Shown here: positions 21,225-32,405 of the stretch, in pieces | How the letters are laid out: each line of letters opens with the position of its first letter | Numbering within the stretch: the stretch's first letter is position 1 | Assembly (NCBI RefSeq): GCF_000001735.4 | Contig: NC_003070.9 | Location: 3,658,001 to 3,722,000 of the forward strand | Direction: 5' to 3' | Origin: Arabidopsis thaliana | Lineage: Eukaryota; Streptophyta; Magnoliopsida; Brassicales; Brassicaceae | Length of the DNA stretch: 64,000 nucleotides | Made by a program: the position numbers and the translations under genes | Notes under the pieces: generated by a model | Told to the model about the DNA's origin: nothing | The model's database searches: none | Seen by the model: only the letters and a program-made list of their open reading frames with translations

Positions 21225-22924
21225 TTATGCCCAAGAACAATCTTTCAACACCTCATAGGCCATTGATCGTTGTTCTTCACTCAACTTCTCCGGGAAATTC
21301 ACTAAAAACGTTATTCTCAAATCCCCTCGCTTACCTTCTTCTTTAGCATTTGGCATACCTTGACCTTTTATCGCCTTCTCAAATCCGTGGAAGATCACAT
21401 CTCCCACGGTTATCGACATTGACTCTCCGCTCAATAGTGGCACCGAGAGTTTGCATCCTGTTAAAGCCTTTAAAAGAGGAATCTCTACCGCAATCTCTAA
21501 GTCGTCTCCACGTCTTTTGAACAAAGGGTGTCTCTTTTCTTCAACCACAAATGTAATATCTTCAGGTAGATAGCCCGGTTTTTCGTTCCCTACTCCTTCG
21601 AATGTGATCTTCGTCCCTTTCTTCCATCCCGGTTGGATATTCACTCTTAACATTTCTTCTTGTTGCATAATCAATCTGTTACAAAAAAACAGAACATAAT
21701 GAATGACTCATTGAGTAAAATAAGAGAACGTGAGAGCCAAGAAACAAACCCTTCATCGGTAATAATGTCTCTTTTGATCTTGATGTTCTTGACTCCACCA
21801 TGGCAGAGTTCTTCTAACGTACACTCAAGCTTTTTCTCCACAGCTGGTGGTTTTTTCGGCGGTGTAGACTGCGAAAACACTATCGGCGTTGTGCTTCTCC
21901 GGCTTATACTCTTTGCAATTGATCCAGCCGTATCCCTCGTGCTCTTACTCTTTGAATATGGCAGAGAGGTCGATGTCGCCGAGCTCGTAGAGCCTCTTTC
22001 ATCCTTATCTCTCTTGCTAGCACTCTTCGAAATCGACGAAGGAGAAGATTGTTTGACGCCGTTTATCGGACTATTGCTTGTAGGAGACGAAAGTTTCTTT
22101 ACAGATCCGAATAAATCACCTAAGGTTTGATCTTTTCCTCTAGGACTCGTGAAAGGTGACGTCATCGGACTGGTGTTGTTTGAGATGGGACGTGATTTCA
22201 AACCGTGGCTTCTCACTCCGCTGTGGCTGCTGCCTTCGTCTCTACGGCTTGTGCTTCTTGAGAAAGCAGAACGGCGGTTGGAAGAAGCGGAGGAAGAGAG
22301 GTACGTTGGTCTAGCTTGCGGCGTGTGGCTACGGCGGCTACTTGAGTTTGATAACAGAGAAGAACGACGTTTGAAGACGCTACTATCGTCCATGCTCTGT
22401 AGCCGGAGACCTCTCCGAGCAGCAATGAGATCATCCTCCTCCGCAAATTTCTCCTCCAAATATCTCCGGTGGATTGCCTATCAATTTTTACAAACAAAAA
22501 TATTATTTTACTCTGTTCTCACGATCTCTGGATTGAAAAATGATTTTTTTATTTTACGAAACAGAGGTTTTCACAAACAATCCTCGAAGAGATAAAAAGA
22601 AGAAAGAAACGGAAATCCATAATGATATAAATCGAATATTTCGCCGTTTGATCATTGTTGGGAACAATTTATCTATTTCTACGTTATTCCATAGCAAAAA
22701 TCATTGCTCAAATGTGAAAACGTAAATGAAATGATGATCAGAAAATAGCGTTCGTCACAATAAGAGAAGATGTTAATTAAACGTACGGAATCGGCATCGG
22801 AATGGGATTCGGATTTGCGATGAGAAGAAAGAGGGTGCAATTTGGTGACGAGGGACTTGTAGGCTTTGCATGCTGTCTTGGAAATTCCAAAGAAATCTGT
22901 AGCCGGCGAACGAGGAGTCCCCAT
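21225..22924 (-). CDS. DnaJ C-terminal-domain protein with degenerate J-like N-terminus
   Basis: A 438-residue HSP40-related protein from three exons (minus): 22924-22787, 22477-21750, 21675-21225 (1317 nt). Residues about 263-432 form a type-II (DnaJB-like) C-terminal substrate-binding domain: LECTLEELCHGG opens beta-domain I, with IKPGW-like NIQPGWKKGTKITFEGVG and RRGDDLEIAVEIPLLKALTG, and no zinc-finger insert. Residues 63-262 are a Ser/Arg-rich, low-complexity linker with many SP/TP sites. The N-terminus (residues 8-62) reads like a decayed J-domain: DFFGISKT then KAYKSLVTKLHPL where HPD would be. It therefore lacks the HPD needed to stimulate Hsp70. It may be a holdase, or it may partner another J-protein (inference). 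The positional match is At1g11040. Confidence 0.9.
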
Positions 22925-23891
22925 TGCATACAGAACAAGAAGAAGATGATCAAGAAATTAGCGGAAAGAGAAAACAGAGAGAAAGATGAGGAAACTTGTC
23001 GTTGTCGTGTGTAGGGATGAATTAGATTATCAGACAGACGAAGAGCCGAGTTGTTTGGGAGAGCTTTTATTAGGAAATTTCTGTTTTTTTGTTTTCCGAA
23101 ATAAAAATATTTTCTTAAGAAAATTTATAGGCTTTTCTTATTTAATTCCCCTTTGATAACTTTTTACTAGGAATTGGATGAGCATGCATCGACCCGGTTT
23201 GAGAGAGAATAATCAGAACCAAAGTATTGTACTTATCATGAGATTATGGATACACTCAAAAGATACATTTACCAGCGGTACATTTGTAGACTTGTATAGT
23301 TTATCGAAAGTGCATGAGCATACTGACATGAGAATAACGAATGATCCGTTTCGGTTGTAGCACAATCTTTGGTAGTTTTGTATGTTGCATAAGTTATTTT
23401 TATCCGCAATAGTGGATCCCCATTCCCATCAGCAAGCAATAATAACAACTCTACACGTAAAGAGTCTAATTTGATAATTTAGTCGACTGTTTAAAATGAT
23501 ATCTCTAGTTGACCTTTATTCAGTTTTCTCTTTTGTCTTACCGTCTGAATTTTTGTCCCATTAATTTTGTCAAAATTTTATAATCCTAGTACTATCTATT
23601 AATTTTGCTTTTTCAATTTTCCCACATTTAACATTAAAAACGAAAGTGAAACGTAGCCACTATGGAATATGTTTCATTCATCGTTAGTGTTGGCAGTTGC
23701 AGGTGGGGACAAGCTGCATTTCCATGTTGCTTCCAAAGTCAAACAGATCAAAGCAGCCTCTTTGACCAAAAGAATCCAACTTTTTTCCTCAACTTTCATG
23801 GCCGCCAAAATCAATCACTCACTTTCCACCACCAAAAAACCTCAGATTCTCCAAACCCATATCTTCGATTTCACCATAATCCAACATAAAC
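22925..23891. other. Divergent promoter region between DnaJ-like and receptor kinase genes
   Basis: 967 bp between divergent start codons. The part near 22925-23060 is the DnaJ-gene leader. The right-hand part (about 23650-23891) is the kinase leader. An AT-rich middle shows no gene. Confidence 0.45.
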
Positions 23892-25769
23892 ATGCCTAAC
23901 TCGATTCTCTTTCTTCTTCTTTCATTCCTGTATCTCACAAACTGCGTTGCTCAATCTCCATCACAAACTTGTCCTTTAGATTTCTCTCATGTCCTAACAA
24001 TCCCATGGAACACAACAGATTGTCAAAAGTCCGACAAATCAGCCGATAGCAAGAACAGTTGTTGCCAATCTCTTTTAACTCTAATCGGAATCCCTCTAGC
24101 TCATCGTCTCAAACAAACTTCCAATTTCCGTCTCCCAAATCTCGCTACTTCAATCTCTTGTCTCAACAATCTCCAAACGAAGCTTAGTTCACTCTCTCTA
24201 TCTTCGAATCTCACCTCTCTCTGTTTCGATCCGAATCAGTTCGTCATCAATAACGAAACCTGTGCTGGAATCCAAACGACTCAAGATTGGGTATCTCGTC
24301 TCGGTCCATCTACGGCGCTTGACTCCGCCTGTAGCAGTGGTCTCACTGATCTAACGCGATGCGACGCTTGCGTGGCGGCTGGGTTTAGGGTTCAAAAACA
24401 GCTCATCACTTTGGACGGTAATAGCTCTCACGGTGTTTATTGTTACCATTTTGTGGTTACTTACGCTGCTGGTATTGTTAACAAGAAAGGACCTGAGAGT
24501 GATGATGCTTTGTCTTGTCTCTTCTCTTTGAGTTTGAGATCTCCATTGAACTCAAAGAAGAAAAGACACACGGTGGCTCTTGCTTTAGGGATAACCGGAG
24601 CTATTTTCGGGGCTCTGGTTATTGCCGGTTTGATTTGTTTGTATTTCCGGTTTGGTAAAGCTGTTAAAGGAGGAGAGGTTGGTTGGGAGGATCAAGGGTC
24701 TAGACCGAAATGGAGACCAAACACTGGCTCTATCTGGTTCAAAATCGAGGAACTAGAGAAAGCTACGAATAACTTCTCGCAGAAGAATTTCATCGGTCGA
24801 GGCGGGTTTGGTTTTGTTTACAAAGGGGTTTTACCAGATGGATCGGTTATCGCGGTTAAGAAGGTGATAGAGTCTGAGTTTCAAGGGGATGCAGAGTTTC
24901 GTAATGAGGTTGAGATCATTAGCAATTTGAAACATAGGAATCTTGTTCCGCTTAGAGGTTGTAGTATGGTGGATGATGATAGTGAGAGTCAGAGATATCT
25001 TGTTTATGATTACATGTCTAATGGAAATCTCGATGATCACTTGTTTCCTCGAGGTGAGACTACGAAGATGCCATTGAGCTGGCCTCAGAGAAAGAGCATC
25101 ATTTTGGATGTGGCTAAAGGGTTGGCTTATTTGCATTACGGTGTGAAACCCGCTATTTATCACCGGGATATTAAAGGTACGAACATATTGTTAGATGTCG
25201 ATATGAGAGCGAGAGTTGCGGATTTCGGTTTAGCTAAACAGAGTAGAGAAGGAGAGTCTCATCTCACTACCAGAGTTGCGGGAACACACGGTTACTTGGC
25301 TCCAGAGTATGCCCTCTATGGTCAATTAACCGAGAAAAGCGATGTGTATAGCTTCGGGGTTGTTATATTGGAGATCATGTGTGGAAGGAAAGCTCTTGAT
25401 CTGTCTACTTCTGGATCACCAAACACTTTTCTGATCACAGATTGGGCTTGGTCATTGGTAAAAGCAGGGAAAACAGAGGAAGCTCTTGAGCAGTCTTTGT
25501 TGAGAGAGGAAGGCTCAGGGCTCTCGAATCCGAAAGGGATAATGGAGAGATTCTTGCAAGTTGGGATATTGTGTGCCCATGTATTGGTTGCTTTAAGGCC
25601 AACAATATTAGATGCATTGAAAATGCTTGAAGGAGACATCGAGGTTCCTCCTATTCCGGACCGACCAGTCCCGCTCGCGCATCCTTCGTACCGTATGGAC
25701 GGAAACGGATTCACAATATCGCCTGCGCTTAGCGGACTACAAATACATTCCGGAGATATGCTCAGATGA
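23892..25769 (+). CDS. Receptor-like protein kinase with SPARK extracellular domain
   Basis: An intronless gene for a 625-residue RLK. Signal peptide 1-20 (ending TNCVA). The extracellular Cys-rich region (about 21-220) has the NSCCQSLLTLIGIPLAH pattern and ends in a LTRCDACV motif, characteristic of SPARK-type domains. Transmembrane segment about 228-251. The cytosolic kinase starts near 295: Gly loop GRGGFGFVYKG (302-312), catalytic Lys323 (IAVKK), RD-type loop HRDIKGTN (424-431, Asp426), DFG (444-446), APE (470-472). The kinase domain is intact, so it is likely active. It is related to the SPARK-domain RLKs that include mycorrhizal KIN3/SPARK1, but the ligand and role of this Arabidopsis member are unknown to me. 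The positional match is At1g11050. Confidence 0.93.
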   Translation: MPNSILFLLLSFLYLTNCVAQSPSQTCPLDFSHVLTIPWNTTDCQKSDKSADSKNSCCQSLLTLIGIPLAHRLKQTSNFRLPNLATSISCLNNLQTKLSSLSLSSNLTSLCFDPNQFVINNETCAGIQTTQDWVSRLGPSTALDSACSSGLTDLTRCDACVAAGFRVQKQLITLDGNSSHGVYCYHFVVTYAAGIVNKKGPESDDALSCLFSLSLRSPLNSKKKRHTVALALGITGAIFGALVIAGLICLYFRFGKAVKGGEVGWEDQGSRPKWRPNTGSIWFKIEELEKATNNFSQKNFIGRGGFGFVYKGVLPDGSVIAVKKVIESEFQGDAEFRNEVEIISNLKHRNLVPLRGCSMVDDDSESQRYLVYDYMSNGNLDDHLFPRGETTKMPLSWPQRKSIILDVAKGLAYLHYGVKPAIYHRDIKGTNILLDVDMRARVADFGLAKQSREGESHLTTRVAGTHGYLAPEYALYGQLTEKSDVYSFGVVILEIMCGRKALDLSTSGSPNTFLITDWAWSLVKAGKTEEALEQSLLREEGSGLSNPKGIMERFLQVGILCAHVLVALRPTILDALKMLEGDIEVPPIPDRPVPLAHPSYRMDGNGFTISPALSGLQIHSGDMLR

Positions 25770-25918
25770 AAAAACTAGGCTCATGTGAGATTTTATTTTG
25801 TAAATATTTGAAAGCAACGATCACGTCTTTTGATTACATCATGTAAAACAATTTCAGAATGTTGTAGTATATCATAAGTAGGGAAAACATATAGTTCATT
25901 GTAGGATTATATTCTAAA

Positions 25919-26085
25919 TCAAAGTAGAGGCGAAGGCTGAGATGCGGGGGTGAGGGCGGTAGCTGGTGGAAGCCTTCCGGTACAAGTGCAAAAGTTATTA
26001 AGGCACTCACATTTGGTGCAGTGGTTCACAGTCCTGCACCATCTTGACACTAATGGTCCTCTCGCCTCAGCCACCATGTAAAATT
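25919..26085 (-). CDS. Candidate Cys-rich small peptide exon (unrecognised)
   Basis: On the minus strand a 52-codon frame runs from an ATG at 26077 to a TGA at 25919. It is open upstream to a plausible splice acceptor (TTGCAG before 26085). The peptide opens MVAEARGPLVSRW and contains six cysteines in 14 residues: C-x5-C-x2-C-x-C-x4-C-x-C (CRTVNHCTKCECLNNFCTC), then a Pro-rich tail ending SQPSPLL. Base composition is more GC-rich than the surrounding DNA, as expected for an exon. I found no convincing signal-peptide exon upstream in 26090-26540. It could therefore be the last exon of an unannotated secreted-peptide gene, a decayed gene, or chance. I recognise no family. Confidence 0.3.
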
Positions 26086-26148
26086 CTGCAACCATTCAAA
26101 TTTGTGTTTATTTTTGTCCGTTGCAAAATTTATATGTATATAAATAAG

Positions 26149-26192
26149 AAGAAATTACATATTTTTTTTTTTTGTCAACAAGAAATTACATA
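26149..26192. repeat. Poly(T) micro-insertion with 13-bp target-site duplication
   Basis: AAGAAATTACATA occurs at 26149-26161 and again at 26180-26192. Between them lie T12 plus GTCAAC (26162-26179). This is the footprint of a retroposed poly(A) tail with only six non-tail bases. Confidence 0.75.
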
Positions 26193-26738
26193 GTTTGATA
26201 CATAATGATTTGTCAAAGCATTTTCAACAGAAAAAAATCAGATACATATTTTACTATTAATTTTATATCTGGTAAATTCTATATTTTACAGTATACAGTA
26301 CATTACACAATTTCCTGAATCAGTTGAATATAAAATGCTCAAACTAGCATAAATTTAAAACTTTCCAGCATTGGTAATACTCAAAAAAAAAAATCAATAA
26401 CAAATAAATGTTTAGTTGTAATTCAGACACAACTTGAAACCCCAAAAATCAGACTGTGAAAATTTGTGTGCTCTTTTTAACTTTTAATTGCTAAAGTTAG
26501 TTAGTAATTTAAAACATTCTGGTTACTCACTTAGTATTAGTTATTACTGTGGTAACAACAAAATTTAATGATAATTGTAAAACTAACGGCCAATCGCATT
26601 TGCTGCTCTCTTCTTCAGCTACGCAGATCTTACGAGCACTTTTATATATTTGTCTTTCTTCCCGAAATACCCTTGTTTCGATTTTCTCACCTAAAACTCT
26701 TCCCCAAAAATTTGCAAATTCAACGACTCGTCTCGGCG
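26193..26738. other. Intergenic region upstream of WAPL1
   Basis: AT-rich spacer. Bases from about 26580 to 26738 are probably the WAPL1 5' leader. Nothing else is supported. Confidence 0.45.
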
Positions 26739-29700
26739 ATGATGGAACGAACCTACGGCCGCCGTAAGCCGGGGATTCCGAGGACCCTATCGGACTCTCT
26801 AAACGACTCTGTTTCTCAGACTGAGTATCTCTCTTCCTCTTCGTCGCCGGACATCGAGCCCATTGATTACTCTCTCCTTCCTTTCTCCAGTCAAGAGTCT
26901 TCCTCTCTCTGGCATTCTTCTTCCAGGTCAAATTTCAGAGAGGATTATCCACAGAACGGAGGTGTTGTACGGAGGGCGAAAAGAGTCAGGAACGGTGCTG
27001 AGGCTGCTGCTTTTACTTCCACTTTGCTTGAGGCTCAGGAGTTTGGTGAGCTGATGGAGCATGAGGATGAGGTTAACTTTGCGCTTGATGGGTTGAGGAA
27101 AGGACACCAGCTCAGGATCAGAAGAGCTAGCTTGTCCTCTCTATTGTCGATTTGTGCATCTCAACACCAGCGTCGCTCCTTGAGGGCTCAAGGGTAAGAA
27201 GCTTTACTCTTTTTTCTTAGATTTTTCGATTTCCCCCTTCTCTTTGGGGTTTGATTTTGTTCAATTCATGAGAAATTTTCCAAATTGGCATGTGGGTTTT
27301 CATTGTTTTCCGGTCTTCTAGATTAGGGCACGATTAGGGCCAACAAACTCTATGGTTTCGTTTTCTCTTCTCTGTATTTTTGGTTCTTGTAAATCAGATT
27401 TGTGATGGATTTGGACTTCTGAAGAGGATTAGGGCATGACAGTTTAGAGAATCTGGTTTGTAGTGGATTGGAATGGTGTATTACTGAATAGGGTTTGTAT
27501 CATGATGCATGCGAGGTAAGGTTTTAGGACTATGTCTGATTCTCTCCCAAGGACTGGAGATTTTGTGTTTGTCCCATTAATTGATTCGTTGGTTGAGTCG
27601 ATAAGAAGTCCTAGATGGATGCTGAGTCGTAAGTATCATGAAATCTCAGGAAAAGTTACCTAATTTTGTGGGAGCTTATTGTTTCAGGATTTCCCAATCC
27701 ATAATTGATGCGATTTTGGTTCTTAGCCTTGATGATATACCAAGCAATCTTGCCGCAGCCACCCTTTTCTTTGCGCTAACTGCTGATGTAAGTGATTTGC
27801 AGATGCTGTTATGTATGTTTTTGATGTTTAATCTTTGATTCATTGACGTTTTTTTGGTTTCTTATTCACCATTTCACATTTTCCGTATATAACTTTACCA
27901 ATTCATTTTCATGACTCCAGGGTCAAGACGAGCACTTTATGGAGTCACCCAAGTGCATCAAGTTTCTGATAAAGTTGTTGAAACCTGTGATTGTCACTAG
28001 CACCGAAGGGAAGCCACGCAATATAGGATTTAAGCTCTTATCATTACTTAAGGATGTTGATGCAGCACGGGATCCAGTGAAAATGGATGATCCGAGCTCC
28101 AGTGATATCCTCTCAAGAGTTCAGGAACTTCTTGTTAATTGCAAAGAAATGAGACTGAATGATAGCTATATAACTGAAACAACGAGGCCTGAGCTAAGTA
28201 CAAAATGGGTAGCTTTGTTGGCCATGGAGAGAGCATGCGTATCCAAAATTTCTTTTGATGGTATTAGAACTTTTTGCCTTTTCTCCCGGAAGTAATGACT
28301 AGCTAACTATTTCGGAGATCATCTTAGAATCAGTTAGATTAGGTTATAGATGATGAAAAGTTCCTGTTCTCTCCAGTATTTATTTTGCTTCTCTAGGTTT
28401 ATTTTAGCATAGAATTAAGGTGATAATATTATGATCTTTTGTTTACCCCCATCCAGATACTTCTGGTTCTGTAAAGAAGACTGGAGGGAATTTCAAGGAG
28501 AAACTGCGAGAACTAGGAGGACTTGATGCAGTCCTTGAGGTTGTTATGGATTGTCACGCTGTTATGGAGGTGTGAAGCTGTATGTTTTTTTTTCATCTGC
28601 ACTGATATCTTTCGTAATATAGAAAGGTAGTCTATGATTGCCTAGGAGGTTGATAACTCGTATAAAGCATCTTAGATTGCTACTTTTGTGATTGTTTAGG
28701 TATTGTCAGGGTCTATTCTTTTTGCAATCCAATTTACTGAAACGTGGGTTAAGTGAAGGTGCTTTCTTTGTATATTGAAAGAGAGATTACTTGTTGACTT
28801 TCTTTACAGTGGTGTATGACTTTGTTTATACTTAGAATAAGCTCTTTTGACACAAATTAGCAATGTGAAGGCACTTCTATTGATAAACTATATAGGTTAT
28901 TTCCAGAATCTTCTACTGCCCCATGTATACTCTCCTTTGTGCATTAATTGTCTTAATTGCGGGCGGTTTGCAATTGCATTATGTTATATTCATTGAGAGA
29001 ATCTAATACAAATTCTATATGCAGCGTTGGGTGGAATACGACGCACTTTCCGTCCAGGAAAAGAAAGATAATCTGCATAAACAGAGTTTAATGTTGCTTC
29101 TGAAGTGTCTGAAAATCATGGAGAATGCTACATTCCTCAGCACAGACAACCAGGTATCTTTTATGTATATTGGTTTCTAGATTCATGACAATATCCTGGA
29201 GATTCGGACGTTAATCAGCTGTGTTATCAAGTTGCAGTATATATAACTCAGTGTCTGATATAATATAACTGTAACGCTAATTTTGCTTTTCAGAATCATT
29301 TGCTCGGATTTAAGAAATGTTTGGGTTCTCATGATTCCCGAATGTCTTTCACAGAGCTCACAATAAGTGTCATCAAGATGCTTTCAGGTTCGCAATTGTT
29401 AGCATGTCTTGTTCTGAAGTGTTACACATTTTGACTTCCGCTCGTTCTATCATCTCTTATTCTGATTACTGGTTGGACTGATGGCTAGGTCTTCACCTAC
29501 GTGGAGGTTTTTCAAGTCCTAACACGAACAATGTGAATTCTCACTATTCAAATGGTGGTAATCATGATTCTGTTTTGGAAGCAAATAGGAAAGGTAATTT
29601 ATTCTTCTAGCCATAAATGAGTCCCTCTCCTCTCACTGTCTCTTTGTATTCCCCCTTTGGTCTCTGTTTTTTCTATGCTAAGCCACTTATATCTTTTGCA

Positions 29701-31537
29701 GTTACCAATGAGGTTGTGACAATCAGTTCAGATACATACTCGACCGTTGGCTCTATCTCCACGAGGAATGGGAGTGTATCCCAAAGAAGTCAATCCATAA
29801 TCCATTTAGATTTCTCGCCAACATCAATGTCGGGTTCTCAATCAAGTGTGTCGGGGAATGAGCCTACTACGTCAAAAACAAGAGTCGGTTCCACCATCTC
29901 TGGCTCATTTGCAGGGAGATTAGCGTCATTGGGTAGTGACATTGCCAGAACTACTTTAAGGACTACTCAAGCTGGAGAACCAATCTGTAAAAAATTTGGA
30001 GAGTTTGCACCCCCCGAGGAAAGCGAAGATCCTTTTGCGTTTGATTTAGAAGATTATAAACCTTCCAAGTGGGCAGTAGTGTCCGTAAACCAAAAGAAGT
30101 CTAGAGCTCAAAAGAAGAAAGGATGCTACAAACAAAGTAAAGATGAAAGTTTGTATCAGCTGTTCTCAAGCCAAGAAGAGTCATCAAACCATAGGTTGAA
30201 TTCCCAAGAAGAATCAAGTAACAGAGACTGCAGTACATCGCTGCAACCATCTCATTGTACAAATGACATTGATGAAGAATGTCTCTGTCTTTTATTTGAT
30301 TGCCTTCTGACAGCCGTAAAGGTAATTTTCTTAGAGTCTTTTATCACCTGTTTACTGGTCTGCGGTGAAATTCTCTCAGCTGGAGTAGCACAAATTTAGT
30401 TCATGATTATCTATCTCTCTGCAGGTTTTGATGAACTTAACAAATGATAACGTTGTCGGATGTCGACAAGTTGGTGGGTGTAGAGGGCTGGAAAGCATGG
30501 CTGAATTAATTGCCAGACACTTTCCGTCTTTCACCAGATCTCAGCTTTTCAGTGAGATGGAAAAGACGGGATCGTCCCATCAGAAGAAAGACAAATACCT
30601 TACCGATCAGGAGTTAGATTTTCTTGTTGCCATCTTGGGTTTGCTGGTAAATTTGGTTGAAAGAGACGGAGTGAACAGGTTGGTAGAAACAAATCTCAGC
30701 TTTTATGATAACCCTTTTGAGTTTGCTGTATTGCAGTAAAAAATTAATACCATCATGTGGTTGAGTCAATACAAGTTAAACTAGTCACACTCTTTTGTCT
30801 TTAACCCTACAGCGGGGGTGGTGATTCTTTTCTAACCAGTTAACTGATATTTTCGTAGATCACGGCTTGCTTCAGCGAGTGTTCCTATTACAAAACCAGA
30901 AGAGTTGCAAGAAAGTGAACAGGAAATGATTCCTTTACTATGTTCAATCTTTCTCACCAATCAAGGATCAGCAGAGACCAAAGAAGAGACAACTACCTTC
31001 ACCTTAGTGAGTAGCAGCATCACTTGTTGTTTACTCGAACTTCTAGATCCACAGAAAAGGCTTTATTGTTAAACGTGCTGGTTATTTTTTGTATTCAGGA
31101 TGATGAAGAAGCTGTTTTAGAAGGCGAAAAGGAAGCGGAAAAGATGATTGTAGAAGCATACTCTGCTCTACTACTCGCCTTTCTTTCAACTGAAAGGTAC
31201 TTTTCGTTTTCAATCTTATCATATATGTCATATCCATTTTAACACTCTAAGAAACTAAACATGCTCTTGGACTCACTAGCAGTAGAAGTATACGCAACTC
31301 CATCAAGGACTATCTCCCGAAACGCAATCTGGCAATTCTTGTACCGGTTTTGGAAAGATTTGTGGTATGCACCTCTTTAACACCTTATTGTTGCTCGGTT
31401 TCAGTAGGAAATCTCAAGATCCTAAAAAGTGATTGTGTTTTTTGTATGTTCAGGCATTTCACATGACTCTGAACATGATCCCTCCGGAGACACATAAAGC
31501 AGTGATGGGAGTGATTGAATCCTGCAAATCACCGTAG
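26739..31537 (+). CDS. WAPL1: WAPL cohesin-release factor
   Basis: An 874-residue protein from 13 exons: 26739-27193, 27688-27787, 27921-28260, 28457-28569, 29025-29153, 29294-29387, 29489-29593, 29702-30321, 30425-30678, 30859-31006, 31099-31196, 31280-31364, 31454-31537 (2625 nt, phases consistent). It opens MMERTYGRRKPGIPRTLSDS, the plant WAPL N-terminus. The helical-repeat WAPL domain starts near residue 115 (EFGELMEHEDEVNFALDGL) and runs to the C-terminus, interrupted by a Ser-rich, probably disordered stretch in exon 8. WAPL proteins strip cohesin from chromosomes in prophase; in Arabidopsis WAPL1 and WAPL2 act redundantly in meiosis (established). Two in-frame ATGs are adjacent (26739 and 26742). 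Confidence 0.94.
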
Positions 31538-32405
31538 AAAGGGATCAAAAAGGGCAATTAATTCTTCATTCTCCAATTTCTCTGTACAGCTTCTGCAATA
31601 GAAAAGAAAAAAGAACTTGGAATGCTTTGGGGTGATCACTAACTCTGGTGATCGCATTGATGTATGATATAAGATTATAAGGCTGCTATTAGTACGTTAG
31701 TTCTCTCTTTTAGAGTTATACTGTTTGTCTCGGCTTAGGTTTTGTTTAGTTGTCCTTTACAGTTTTACTCATACACTCCATTCTTTTTGTAGTTTTCTTG
31801 ACTAATCCCATATATACAAGTTTGCTCTACCACTTTTTCTTTATAAATCTGTTCCATCGTTATAGTTTATATATAATTGTCATTACGTTATGATATTTCG
31901 CAGCATATTACAGTTTTGAAATGTGCATCTATGATCATTGAAGCTGTAAGGAAAAGTCGGCAAAAATTTATTAAATAGTTTTAGCTCTCTGAGATAAAAC
32001 TCGTCTTTTCTCTTGTTCTTGGTTTGTTCTGTTTCCTTTCCTCTTGGCTTCTTCTCTCACTGTCGCCATTCCTCGAGCTCTGCATCTGTCTCTGGCTAGA
32101 GCTTGCCATATTGTCACACGGAAGTTCCCAGTTTTCCTACCTCGGTTCAATACTGAGATCTGTCGTCCTCAAGTGTTTAATTCCCTGGATTCGATAGCTA
32201 GGATATGTTTTGGTAACCTTGATATGCTATTTTCTTTTTTATAGGTGCAGTCATACAGTGAGAAGACTTATCAGAGTACAACAGCTTTTTGGTAACTAAC
32301 TACATTACAACATGTTAACCTAAATCACTTATTCTCTTTAATAACTGTCTTCTATAAAGACTCCAATACCTTTGTGACATTTTCAGCCGAGACATAAGTC
32401 ACAAG
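31538..32405. other. Convergent spacer between WAPL1 and the polyproline gene
   Basis: 868 bp including both 3' UTRs. A moderately GC-richer patch at about 32000-32240 has an open frame but no ATG, no recognisable motif and no splice context that I trust. I leave it as non-coding or possibly a decayed element. Confidence 0.4.

Noticed and set aside
21660-22595. Long plus-strand Leu/Val/Glu-rich frames
   Set aside because: They are antisense shadows of the Ser/Arg-rich linker of the DnaJ-C gene.
32000-32244. Open plus-strand frame resembling an organelle-targeted N-terminus (ASSLTVAIPRALHLSLARAC)
   Set aside because: It has no ATG (it would need TTG), no continuation after a splice site that I trust, and no conserved motif.
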